A stretch of 9,691 bases of DNA from Phycisphaeraceae bacterium (lineage in GTDB: Bacteria > Planctomycetota > Phycisphaerae > Phycisphaerales > Zrk34), in assembly GCA_028281485.1 (NCBI GenBank), contig JANQJT010000056.1, positions 1 through 9,691 on the forward strand. Direction: 5' to 3'. A program made the position numbers and the translations under genes. Numbering within the stretch: the stretch's first letter is position 1; each line of letters starts with the position of its first letter. Below, piece after piece: positions 1-6,496 of this stretch. The notes beneath the pieces were generated by a model. That model saw nothing but the letters and a program-made list of their open reading frames with translations. It searched no databases and was not told the DNA's origin.

Positions 1-51
1 TTGTTTGCACACTCGTGTGTCGCGGCGATGCTCGCCCGACACGATCGCGCC

Positions 52-2583
52 TTACTGACGACGACGGCGACCCAGCGCCACCGCACCCAGACCCAGCAGC
101 GCCAGCGACGCGGGCTCGGGCAACGGCGCCGCGCCACCCGATTCACTCGCAAGCCAGTTGAGCTTCAAGGCTGCGAGGTCCGCGGGACCCACCTGACCGT
201 CTCCGGTGAGGTCCCCTTCAAACCAACGCTTGCCGGTACCAAGCCAGTTGAGCTTAAGCTCTGCCAGGTCAGCGGGGCCTACCGTGCCATCCAGATTGAG
301 ATCGCCAAGCAGCGCAACATCAGCATGCACATTCCCATCCGTGTAAGCAGCGACATCGCCATCGTACGTCACAGCCAAACCAACGTTGTTGCCGTTGATC
401 GCTCCGAGAGTGGGCCAGTTCACAAACGCGAAAAAGCCGCTGATGCTGCCCGTGCCGTCGTTGTCCACGATGATCCAGGAGTCATCGAAGCTCGGCGTCA
501 TACCCGCCGCCAGTTCCAGGTCCAGCGTACCGTCGAGCGACGCGTTGCCGGTCACCGTGATCGTGTCGGCATCAGCGCCGTCGTCAAGCGTCAGCACCAG
601 TGTGCCGTCGGCGTCTTGTGTGTAATGGGTTGTGAACAGGTCCGTACCCGCCGCGTCAGCGCCCAGGTCCAAGACACCGTTAACGCCGACCGTCGTGTCG
701 TTAAAGACCGCCAGTTCATCGACGCCCGCATCAAACTCGACAGTCATGCTGTTAGTCGTGCCGCTGATCTCCAGGCTTGCGACCTTGAAGTTGTCATCGA
801 CGACGGAGGCGCGGTCCGTGGCGCCGGTGTTCTCGATCTTGGCGTTCCAGCGCGAGCGCGGAGCGGTGGGTGTCGGATCATCGGTCTGATCCCAGGAGTT
901 CGGGTCCGACCAGTTGGCGGGATAACCTGAAGCGACCCAATCGCGATCGATCAGCACGCCACCCACAGCCGCCTCGGCGTCGATTCGGCCGTAACCCGTG
1001 ACGTTGTCGAATCCCGCTGCCTCGATATCGACCGCGGTTTCACGGAGGATGTCACGGATATCTTCAGTATCCAACTCAAAGTTGATCGGTGTCGTGAGGG
1101 TCTGCAGGCCATCGTCGTTCTTGTAGGCCTCCTGCATGACCAATGCAGCTACGGCCGCCGCGTGTGGCGCTGCGGCGGATGTGCCGTAAAAATTTGGCAA
1201 GCCATTTGACTCGATGTCGGCGGCTCCAAGCGCCCCAAAAAATGTTGTGTCCACACCATCGGGGGCGGTGTATTCGGCACCGACACGACTATCCACAATC
1301 GGATCACCATTCTCATCGAACAGGATCGTGGCACCACCGAGCGAACTATAAGATTCCACACTCGTCAGCTGATCATATCGATGGGCCGCAACGGCTAACG
1401 AGCCATCCGCAACCGCATGACCAAAAACCGTAGGTGAGTTCGTATCGTCATCATCTACGATCGTGCCGCCTTCAACGATCAGTTTCAATGAATGGTTTGA
1501 TGCGCCAGCAAAATGTTGCACGAACAACCCAAATTGTGCCGCACTTCCAGACGTGTTCGTGTGTACCAAAAACTCCCAGGCATCTTCTCCGCTCGTCTGA
1601 TCATTTGTGCTCGTTGTTGCGAAAGCACCAAGCGCAATATCATATAGCCCGATATCGAAATCAGAGGGAGTGAAGCCGGTGGGTGTTCCGATGCTAACGA
1701 ACGGATCATCCCATTGCACAGTCACAATGACTGTGCTCCCGTCCTGTACGACGATATCGAGCAACTGGTCCGTTGAAGAAGTGCTAAATGAATGTACGCC
1801 ACCGCCACTATCATTAAAAGTGGCTTCATAACCCTCGTTGCCTGAATTGCCAGCAGCGGAATAGTAGATGACGCCTGCGTCGCGCGCAGCGTTTGCCGAT
1901 TGAGCAGCAAGGCCGTCCTGATAAAACGGCTGATTTCTATAAGCCACATCATCAACGATAATGTCAACACCCTGAGCCACAAGATTGTCGATCGCTGTGG
2001 CGATCGAAGACTCTGCCGCCATGCCGACCTGTTCATTATTGAATGCCGAGTGGAAGTAAAGCTCTGCGCCAGGAGCAAGATCGTGGATGATTTCCATCAT
2101 GGCTCGCCCCTCATCCGTACCTGTGGAAATATCATCGTCAAGGATAGTTATGGGAGTTGTGTATCCATTGGGGTTGCCGACCCCGGGAAGATCGCCCGAA
2201 GCCACACCCCCGCTCGCACCATTCAAGAAATTGTACGAATCGGAAATTACACCAATCTTGATACCAGTCCCATCCACATTGTAACTAGTGCGAGCCAGAT
2301 CAGACTTTGTTGCGGCATCGCCACCGCTGGTAGCCGATCCGATCTTCATAATTCTCAAATAATCTTCAGGATTGGTTTGTGTTGTTGGTGTAGATATGTT
2401 TCTTAGACTGGTAGCAGAAACAATAGCGCCAACCTCACTTCCTGAAGACGAATTGTTTGTTTGCTCGGCGAGAATCTGATACGCGCTGGCTTCACCATAC
2501 GTCGTGCTCGCTGAACCCGCTATTCCGATCGCCGCGCATGACGCAACGATCGCCGTTCGAAAAACTTTCCCCTGAAACATCAT
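52..2583 (-). CDS. Secreted subtilase/sedolisin-like (S8/S53-type) protein with dockerin and PEP-CTERM tail
   Basis: An 843-residue exported protein, probably surface anchored. Residues 1-31 form a signal peptide with a hydrophobic core around AIVASCAAIGIAG. The subtilase-like fold runs from about residue 105 to 540. D115 lies in IGVISDSYN, the oxyanion-type N246 in SAAGNSG, and the nucleophile S469 in YGTSAAAPHAAAVAAL. At the usual HGT site the sequence is TDEGRAMMEIIHD, so E158 stands where His is expected; hydrolytic activity is therefore uncertain. A beta-rich insert (about 250-395) lies between the Asn and Ser motifs. Residues 545-755 are beta-rich repeats with a WSDPNSW-type start. Two EF-hand dockerin repeats follow (D761/N763/D765 and D791/T793/D795), then the tail LPEPASLALLGLG plus RRRR. 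The start is either of two consecutive ATGs; the second fits the ribosome site better. Codon use in the protease half is AT-richer than in the neighbours. Family and architecture are confident; substrate is unknown. Confidence 0.88.
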   Translation of the reverse strand: MMFQGKVFRTAIVASCAAIGIAGSASTTYGEASAYQILAEQTNNSSSGSEVGAIVSATSLRNISTPTTQTNPEDYLRIMKIGSATSGGDAATKSDLARTSYNVDGTGIKIGVISDSYNFLNGASGGVASGDLPGVGNPNGYTTPITILDDDISTGTDEGRAMMEIIHDLAPGAELYFHSAFNNEQVGMAAESSIATAIDNLVAQGVDIIVDDVAYRNQPFYQDGLAAQSANAARDAGVIYYSAAGNSGNEGYEATFNDSGGGVHSFSTSSTDQLLDIVVQDGSTVIVTVQWDDPFVSIGTPTGFTPSDFDIGLYDIALGAFATTSTNDQTSGEDAWEFLVHTNTSGSAAQFGLFVQHFAGASNHSLKLIVEGGTIVDDDDTNSPTVFGHAVADGSLAVAAHRYDQLTSVESYSSLGGATILFDENGDPIVDSRVGAEYTAPDGVDTTFFGALGAADIESNGLPNFYGTSAAAPHAAAVAALVMQEAYKNDDGLQTLTTPINFELDTEDIRDILRETAVDIEAAGFDNVTGYGRIDAEAAVGGVLIDRDWVASGYPANWSDPNSWDQTDDPTPTAPRSRWNAKIENTGATDRASVVDDNFKVASLEISGTTNSMTVEFDAGVDELAVFNDTTVGVNGVLDLGADAAGTDLFTTHYTQDADGTLVLTLDDGADADTITVTGNASLDGTLDLELAAGMTPSFDDSWIIVDNDGTGSISGFFAFVNWPTLGAINGNNVGLAVTYDGDVAAYTDGNVHADVALLGDLNLDGTVGPADLAELKLNWLGTGKRWFEGDLTGDGQVGPADLAALKLNWLASESGGAAPLPEPASLALLGLGAVALGRRRRQ
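151..290 (-). repeat. Tandem dockerin EF-hand repeat inside the protease gene
   Basis: Two copies of a calcium-loop-plus-helix unit lie 90 bases (30 codons) apart. The first 15 bases of each, AAGCCAGTTGAGCTT on the plus strand at 151 and 241, are identical, and 25 of the first 30 match. At protein level they give GPADLAELKLNWL and GPADLAALKLNWL, each preceded by a D-x-N/T-x-D-G calcium loop. This is the standard internal duplication of type-I-like dockerins, not a mobile repeat. The ligand in this organism is unknown. Confidence 0.85.
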
Positions 2584-2587
2584 GTCT

Positions 2588-2592
2588 TCCTT
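2588..2592 (-). promoter_or_regulatory. Ribosome binding site of the subtilase-like gene (decides between two ATGs)
   Basis: On the minus strand AAGGA lies 4 bases before the first ATG (2583) and 7 bases before the second, adjacent ATG (2580). The 7-base spacing is closer to the optimum, so translation may begin at 2580 and give 842 residues. The signal peptide is unaffected. Confidence 0.6.
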
Positions 2593-2832
2593 TCCCCGTG
2601 AGGGAATCTCGTGGAAAAATCGACCCGGAACCGACCCCCGGTTCCGTTCATTCGAGTCGCACTCTACGCGTTCCTGGATATCCGAACAAGGACATAATTG
2701 TTAATCACGACGCGCGCGTGCGCGCAAAAACGACCCTCCGCAAAACGCTCGATCTTGCGCGCGACTTCGTAAAAACTTTCGCGTTGCGCGATACCGCCCA
2801 GCGCTTCGCGCTCAACGCCTCATCACAACAAA
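2593..2832 (-). other. Leader/intergenic region upstream of the subtilase-like gene
   Basis: No gene is credible here. Reading on the minus strand, it holds a potential bulged hairpin (2781-2818), the 17-base alternating purine-pyrimidine tract ACGCGCGCGTGCGCGCA (2710-2726) and a short AT-rich island (2691-2706) that could hold the -10 region. I could not place a convincing -35/-10 pair. The preceding gene terminates at 2833-2859, so the promoter of the subtilase-like gene is expected in this stretch. Confidence 0.5.
2781..2818 (-). other. Bulged inverted repeat (potential RNA hairpin) in the leader
   Basis: GCGTTG (2781-2786) pairs with CAACGC (2813-2818), and CGCG (2787-2790) with CGCG (2807-2810), leaving a two-base bulge at 2811-2812 and a 16-base enclosed segment. 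An alternative, mutually exclusive hairpin is AGCGC-TTC-GCGCT (2800-2812). There is no T-run on either side, so it does not look like a terminator. It could be a leader structure or simply a palindrome in GC-rich DNA. Confidence 0.35.
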
Positions 2833-2859
2833 AAAACCCCCGAAGCATGCGGGGGTTTT
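2833..2859 (-). terminator. Rho-independent terminator after the DUF4114/PEP-CTERM gene
   Basis: The plus strand shows AAAACCCCCG (2833-2842), loop AAGCATG, and CGGGGGTTTT (2850-2859), a perfect 10-bp stem. On the minus strand the stem is followed by a run of seven T residues (the A run at 2830-2836 on the plus strand). It lies 25 bases past the stop of the gene ending at 2885. The T-run on the minus side fits that gene, and the A/T flanks on both sides could let it work in both directions. Confidence 0.85.
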
Positions 2860-2884
2860 CAATCAGTCATTTTGATATCACACA

Positions 2885-3694
2885 TCAAGCCGGCGCGCGG
2901 CGGTGTCGCATGCGCGAGGTAGAAAAAAGTATCGCAAAACCGAGAAGCATCACCGTGGCCGGCTCGGGGATCTGTCCGGTCGGTGTGAACTCGACAGCGA
3001 TCAACAGATCGTTGTAGTCGCGATCGCCTCCGCCGCGCAGGTCTTCCCAGCCGATGAGGGTTGTGTTGGGCTGCGCGTCCGGTTGCAACATCATCGCGTG
3101 CGATTGGCCGTCGCTGTTGCGCAGCGGATCGGTGGACCACACGTTCGTGCCGCGGCGGGCGCCGTTGGCGATCAACATGAAGTCGAGCGTGGTGCCCGCG
3201 TCGATCGGGCCGAGCTCGACGAAGTCACCGGACGCGAGGGGGATGTGGTTGCGGCGTTGGGCGTTGTCCGGCATGTGGCGGCGTCCGTGCATCGAGGCGT
3301 TGGGGAAGATCAGCCCCGAGTTACCGGTTTCCAGGCCCCGGCCGGTCGTGTTCACCGCCAGCGTGTTGCGATACCCCGCGCCCTCAGCCACGAAATACAC
3401 GCGCACGTCCCCGGCCTGCGCAAACGTCAGTGCGCCGGCCCGGGTCAGTTCCGCATCGGCATCGCCGACCAGCTCGCGGGTGTTGTGGTAGTTCAATAAG
3501 ACCGGCAGGGTAATGGCGTTAAACAGCTCTGCCCGGCTATCGCTGCCGCTGAGCATGACCTCGGCGACGATGTCCAGGCCCATCGGCCGCGCGTTCGATT
3601 GCACGTCGCTGATTACGCCGCCGCGCGCAACGCCCGCTGACATCGTCAAGGCGATCACACCAGCCAGGATCGGTAAGGATTTCTGCATCGTCAT
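2885..3694 (-). CDS. Exported DUF4114 domain protein with PEP-CTERM sorting signal
   Basis: A 269-residue secreted protein. Residues 1-25 (MTMQKSLPILAGVIALTMSA and following) form a signal peptide ending near ARG. About residues 100-235 match a DUF4114-type domain: VYFVAEGAGYRNTLAVN opens it and the characteristic GWEDLRGGGDRDYNDLL (about 215-231) closes it. The tail has IPEPATVMLLGFAIL, then a basic stretch with RMRHRR, the layout of a PEP-CTERM exosortase target. An upstream in-frame ATG at 3799 is rejected because it would put 35 hydrophilic residues before the signal peptide, whereas GGAGGG sits 8 bases before the ATG at 3694. The gene ends at a strong terminator, so it is probably monocistronic. 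DUF4114 proteins have no known enzymatic role; a surface or matrix structural role is an inference. Confidence 0.88.
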   Translation of the reverse strand: MTMQKSLPILAGVIALTMSAGVARGGVISDVQSNARPMGLDIVAEVMLSGSDSRAELFNAITLPVLLNYHNTRELVGDADAELTRAGALTFAQAGDVRVYFVAEGAGYRNTLAVNTTGRGLETGNSGLIFPNASMHGRRHMPDNAQRRNHIPLASGDFVELGPIDAGTTLDFMLIANGARRGTNVWSTDPLRNSDGQSHAMMLQPDAQPNTTLIGWEDLRGGGDRDYNDLLIAVEFTPTGQIPEPATVMLLGFAILFSTSRMRHRRAPA

Positions 3695-3702
3695 GACTAA
3701 AA

Positions 3703-3708
3703 CCCTCC
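3703..3708 (-). promoter_or_regulatory. Strong Shine-Dalgarno site that sets the DUF4114 gene start
   Basis: GGAGGG on the minus strand lies 8 bases before the ATG at 3694, the clearest ribosome site in the window. It supports 3694 over the in-frame ATG at 3799. Confidence 0.75.
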
Positions 3709-4044
3709 ATGGGTTTGAAGAAACACCACCACGCAAACCATGCGATATAACCAAAGGGGACCCAAATCGCGGACACGCGAATATTGCGCTTCCACGCAAC
3801 GATCCACTTCGATTTCCTGTGACGATTGCAACCCGTCGTTCGCGCCCTTGCCCAGTCGTTACAACCGGTCGGCCGCGTGTTGTTAATGCGGGTAAACCCG
3901 GCGCAACCCTTTATGGAAATCTAACCAAACCACCACCGCTTTCTAATCGTCCGAGAACCGTTTTTACTCCGATATCGGCTATGTTTTGAGCCCGCTCGGG
4001 CAGGCACGGATGCCACGGTACCCGGCGTGTTTCAATCGACTTCT
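3709..4044. other. Divergent intergenic region (two leaders and promoters)
   Basis: About 340 bases between two diverging genes, with lower GC than the genes and no credible ORF. On the minus strand TATATC (plus 3744-3749), within a TGG-TTATAT context, is a possible -10 for the DUF4114 gene, but no good -35 precedes it. Toward the metallophosphoesterase gene, TATGTT (3980-3985) could be a -10. Two small inverted repeats follow: GCCC-GCTC-GGGC (3990-4001) and GGCA-CGGA-TGCC (4003-4014). Their stems are only 4 bp, so they may be chance. I see no terminator and no tRNA. Confidence 0.4.
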
Positions 4045-4050
4045 AGGTAG
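4045..4050 (+). promoter_or_regulatory. Ribosome binding site of the LpxH-like gene
   Basis: AGGTAG lies 8 bases before the ATG at 4059. The alternative GTG start at 4050 would overlap this site and leave only 2 bases after AGG, so the ATG is preferred. Confidence 0.55.
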
Positions 4051-4058
4051 TGACTGCC

Positions 4059-4940
4059 ATGGCGATTAAGCTCGAATACCGCTCGGTCTTCATCAGCGAT
4101 CTTCACCTCGGCTCACGCGGCTGCCGCGCCAAGGAACTCAACGCCTTCCTCAAGCGCATCCGCTGCGAGAAGCTGTACCTCGTCGGTGACGTCATCGACA
4201 TGTGGCGCCTGCGGCAGCGCTGGTACTGGCCCAAGCACCACAACAAGGTCGCCCGCCGGCTGTTCCGCATGGCCAACAGCAAGAAGACCGAGGTCATCTT
4301 CATCCCCGGCAACCACGACGAGGCCGCTCGGCAGTTCGTCGGCATGGTCTTCGGCGACGTGAAGGTCACCCGCGACGCCACCCACGAGACGGCCGACGGC
4401 AAGCGACTGCTCGTCACCCACGGCGACCAGTTCGACATGATCGTGCAACACGCCAAGCTCGTCTCGATGCTCGGCTCGTGGGCGTACGACTGGCTGGTCA
4501 CCATCAACCGACACTACAACGCCCTGCGGAACAAGTTCGGCCTGCCGTACAAGTCGTTCAGCCAGGCGATCAAGATGAAGGTCAAGTCGGCCTGCAAGTT
4601 CATCTCGCGCTTCGAAGACGTGCTCTGCGGTGAGGCCGCCCGCCGCGAGTACAACGGCGTGGTTTGTGGCCACATCCACAAGGCCGAGGCCCGGCCCCAC
4701 GACGAGGTCGCCTATTTCAACTGCGGCGACTGGGTCGAATCCTGCACCGCCCTTGTCGAATACGACGACGGGAAGATTCAGCTCATCGACGGCATCGCCT
4801 TAGTCGAGCAGCTGGTCGAACAGGAACAGCAGCTCAAGGCCGCCACGCGCCGCCAGACCACGACATCCAACAGCGATTCAGACCCCAACCCCGCCCACGC
4901 CGACGCGGAACACACCGCCCCCGATCACGTCGGCGTCTAA
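4059..4940 (+). CDS. LpxH-like metallophosphoesterase (UDP-2,3-diacylglucosamine diphosphatase family)
   Basis: A 293-residue calcineurin-like phosphoesterase. All metal-binding blocks are present: D14 and H16 in FISDLHLGSRG, D44 in LVGDVIDMW, N85-H86-D87 in IPGNHDE, H121 in VTHGDQFD, and H205/H207 in CGHIHKAE. The GDVIDMW block and the CGD-W ending (222-225) are typical of the COG2908/LpxH group, which hydrolyses UDP-2,3-diacylglucosamine to lipid X in lipid A synthesis at the inner membrane. No other lpx gene is nearby, so the exact substrate is inferred, and some relatives have other or unknown substrates. Residues 130-190 form an alpha-helical cap with many basic residues, as expected for a membrane-surface lipid enzyme. 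The last 30 residues are polar, low complexity and probably disordered. The gene converges on the next one with a 4-base overlap of stop codons. Confidence 0.85.
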   Translation: MAIKLEYRSVFISDLHLGSRGCRAKELNAFLKRIRCEKLYLVGDVIDMWRLRQRWYWPKHHNKVARRLFRMANSKKTEVIFIPGNHDEAARQFVGMVFGDVKVTRDATHETADGKRLLVTHGDQFDMIVQHAKLVSMLGSWAYDWLVTINRHYNALRNKFGLPYKSFSQAIKMKVKSACKFISRFEDVLCGEAARREYNGVVCGHIHKAEARPHDEVAYFNCGDWVESCTALVEYDDGKIQLIDGIALVEQLVEQEQQLKAATRRQTTTSNSDSDPNPAHADAEHTAPDHVGV

Positions 4941-5611
4941 CCCGATTCGGTTTCGCCCGTTGAAAGATTGATCCGCTTGAAATCGATGTTGTTCACGCGG
5001 ATGGTGTTGTCGTCGATGTAACGGATCGGCCAGATGATCGTGTTGCCCACGGTCTCGGCGTCGCCCACCCGGCTCTCGAGCACGCTCAGCTCCAGTCGCC
5101 CGTACGACACCGACCAGATCCCCGACATGTCCCCCACGACAGTCACTTCGAGACTCGTGTCGTGTGCCCTGAAGATAAACGCGCGATCGTTATCAAGCCG
5201 GAGTCGCGCGGTCTGCATCTTGCCACCGGGGATCTGCTCGTCCGCTCCCCACGCCCCGACGATCCGCTCGGCGAGGATGCGGTCCGCCTCGGGATCGTGC
5301 ATCGGTCCCAGGCCCAGCGCGCCGTTGGCGTACGCCACGATCACGAAGATCAGGTTCATCGCCAGCCCCGTCATCGCCGGGCTGTTGGTGTCCTGGTACC
5401 TGTGTTGCCTGCCCATCACCAGCGCCGCGACCCCCGCCACCGTGCTCACGCCCACCGCCGCGTAGATCACCCACACCAGCCACATCAGCGACGCGTCGAA
5501 CGAGTCTATCAATCCGAACGCCGCCAGGTGCGCGACCAGCACGACCGAGGCAATGCCCAGGCTCAGATAGGCGGCGCGGCCCGCGTTGGTCATAGGTGGC
5601 TTGTGGGTCAT
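4937..5611 (-). CDS. Membrane protein of unknown function, three helices plus soluble C-terminal domain
   Basis: I do not recognise this 224-residue protein. Three hydrophobic segments are visible: about 14-35, 42-66 and 80-102. The third is followed by an acidic linker (MHDPEADRILAE). Residues 115-215 are soluble and beta-rich, beginning IVGAWGADEQIPGG and containing many alternating hydrophobic strands. The opening IVGAW resembles the start of small lipocalin-like or copper-resistance-type beta domains, but that is a weak analogy. ATG 5611 is chosen because AGGG lies 4 bases upstream; the later Met7 has no ribosome site. The uracil-DNA glycosylase gene lies 165 bases upstream on the same strand, so co-transcription is possible but not evident. 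The stop codon overlaps that of the converging LpxH-like gene. Coding status is supported by high-GC codon periodicity and coherent membrane segments. Confidence 0.75.
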   Translation of the reverse strand: MTHKPPMTNAGRAAYLSLGIASVVLVAHLAAFGLIDSFDASLMWLVWVIYAAVGVSTVAGVAALVMGRQHRYQDTNSPAMTGLAMNLIFVIVAYANGALGLGPMHDPEADRILAERIVGAWGADEQIPGGKMQTARLRLDNDRAFIFRAHDTSLEVTVVGDMSGIWSVSYGRLELSVLESRVGDAETVGNTIIWPIRYIDDNTIRVNNIDFKRINLSTGETESG

Positions 5612-5776
5612 GAGTCCCTGTCGTCTGGTGGACGTGTAGAGTTATTCTCGGTTGTTCGTCCAGCCGTCATCAATACTGCCCGGCCGACACCATCATACCC
5701 GCCTTGGCTTAGGTTTCATCCGGCGGACGTCACGCTGAGGAAAGCACCCTACAACCGGGCGTGCATACCGATAATC

Positions 5777-6463
5777 TCATCGCCTCGTCTGTTTCACCCG
5801 CTTCAGGACTTCATCGAACATCGCTTCGGTCAGTCGACCGGTGAAGGTGTTCTGCTGCGAGACGTGATACGAACAGAACACCGGCGGGGCGGTGGGGGCA
5901 AACGGGAACTCGGCGCCGTGCGCAAACTTCGGCTTCGGCCGCGCCTCCGCCCACCCCCTTCGCACGTACACCGCGTGCGTCGCACTCAGCGCAATCCCAC
6001 CCAGGCACAACACCACACCCAGGCTCTCCATCGCATCAAGGGTCTCGTCCAGGTATCCGCTGCACGCATCCAGCTCCTCACGCGTCGGCTTGTTACCCGG
6101 CGGCGCACAGTGAGCCGCGGCCGTGATCACACAGTCCACCAGCTCCAGCCCGTCGTCTCGGCTTGTCGCCTCCGCCTGCGTGGAAAGGCCCGCCCGATGC
6201 AGCGCCGCAAACAGAAAATCCCCCGACCGGTCGCCGGTGAACATCCTTCCCGTGCGGTTCGCCCCGTGAGCCGCTGGCGCCAGGCCCACGATCAGAATGC
6301 GCGCGTCCATCGGCCCGAGGTTCGGCACGGGCCTGCCCCAGTAGTCCCAGCCCCGAAACGATGCACGCTTCTCGCGCGCCACCTGCTCGCAGTGCTCGCG
6401 CAACCGGTCACACCGCTCACATCCAACGATCTTTTCGTTCAACCTGTCAAACCGATCGTTCAT
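5777..6463 (-). CDS. Family 5 uracil-DNA glycosylase (UDGb type, iron-sulfur)
   Basis: A 228-residue DNA repair enzyme that removes uracil, and in this family often hypoxanthine, from DNA to start base excision repair. The diagnostic first motif is GLAPAAHGANRTGRMFTGD (60-78), typical of family 5; families 4 and 6 differ here. The second motif is CSYHVSQQNTFTGRLT (197-212), with His200 at the catalytic-loop position. Four cysteines placed for a 4Fe-4S cluster are visible: C15 and C18 near the N-terminus, C119 in HCAPPGNKP, and C134. Family 5 lacks the classical activating Asp/Asn of family 1, consistent with Ala residues in motif one. Length is normal for the family. An in-frame stop three codons upstream fixes the start at 6463. 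There is no Shine-Dalgarno sequence, but a TATGAT hexamer 8 bases upstream suggests a leaderless message. The neighbouring malQ-like gene diverges. Confidence 0.93.
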   Translation of the reverse strand: MNDRFDRLNEKIVGCERCDRLREHCEQVAREKRASFRGWDYWGRPVPNLGPMDARILIVGLAPAAHGANRTGRMFTGDRSGDFLFAALHRAGLSTQAEATSRDDGLELVDCVITAAAHCAPPGNKPTREELDACSGYLDETLDAMESLGVVLCLGGIALSATHAVYVRRGWAEARPKPKFAHGAEFPFAPTAPPVFCSYHVSQQNTFTGRLTEAMFDEVLKRVKQTRR

Positions 6464-6471
6464 ACCCGATC

Positions 6472-6477
6472 ATCATA
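6472..6477 (-). promoter_or_regulatory. Candidate -10 hexamer of the uracil-DNA glycosylase gene
   Basis: TATGAT on the minus strand matches 5 of 6 bases of TATAAT and ends 8 bases before the ATG at 6463. Transcription would then start at or next to the start codon. No recognisable -35 is present at the expected distance, which lies inside the start of the divergent gene. Confidence 0.35.
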
Positions 6478-6480
6478 GGC

Positions 6481-6486
6481 TATCCT
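6481..6486 (+). promoter_or_regulatory. Candidate -10 hexamer of the 4-alpha-glucanotransferase gene
   Basis: TATCCT matches 4 of 6 bases of TATAAT and ends 10 bases before the ATG at 6497, leaving room for only a very short leader. No Shine-Dalgarno sequence is visible and no good -35 is seen. It is called mainly because the gap between the two divergent start codons is only 33 bases. Confidence 0.25.
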
Positions 6487-6496
6487 TTGAACCGAC

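Noticed and set aside
8..36. Small inverted repeats (CACA-CTCG-TGTG and GGCGA-TGC-TCGCC) after the subtilase-like gene
   Set aside because: Stems are 4-5 bp with no T-run on the minus strand, so a terminator cannot be claimed; the window edge cuts off the context.
1..930. Plus-strand open frame opposite the dockerin/PEP-CTERM end
   Set aside because: The minus strand encodes clear dockerin and PEP-CTERM motifs; this frame has no recognisable feature.
2560..2780. Direct repeat AAAAACTTTC at 2560-2569 and 2771-2780
   Set aside because: Ten bases, two copies only, one inside the signal-peptide coding region: compatible with chance.
3695..3799. Upstream N-terminal extension of the DUF4114 protein
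   Set aside because: It would bury the signal peptide 35 residues in, and a strong GGAGGG site marks the later ATG.
3695..4058. Possible small RNA or tRNA in the divergent region
   Set aside because: No cloverleaf, no strong stem and no terminator could be found.
5162..6478. Long plus-strand open frame opposite the membrane-protein and glycosylase genes
   Set aside because: It is antisense to two genes with recognisable domains or membrane segments, is very rich in Arg/His/Pro, and shows no motif: a high-GC shadow.
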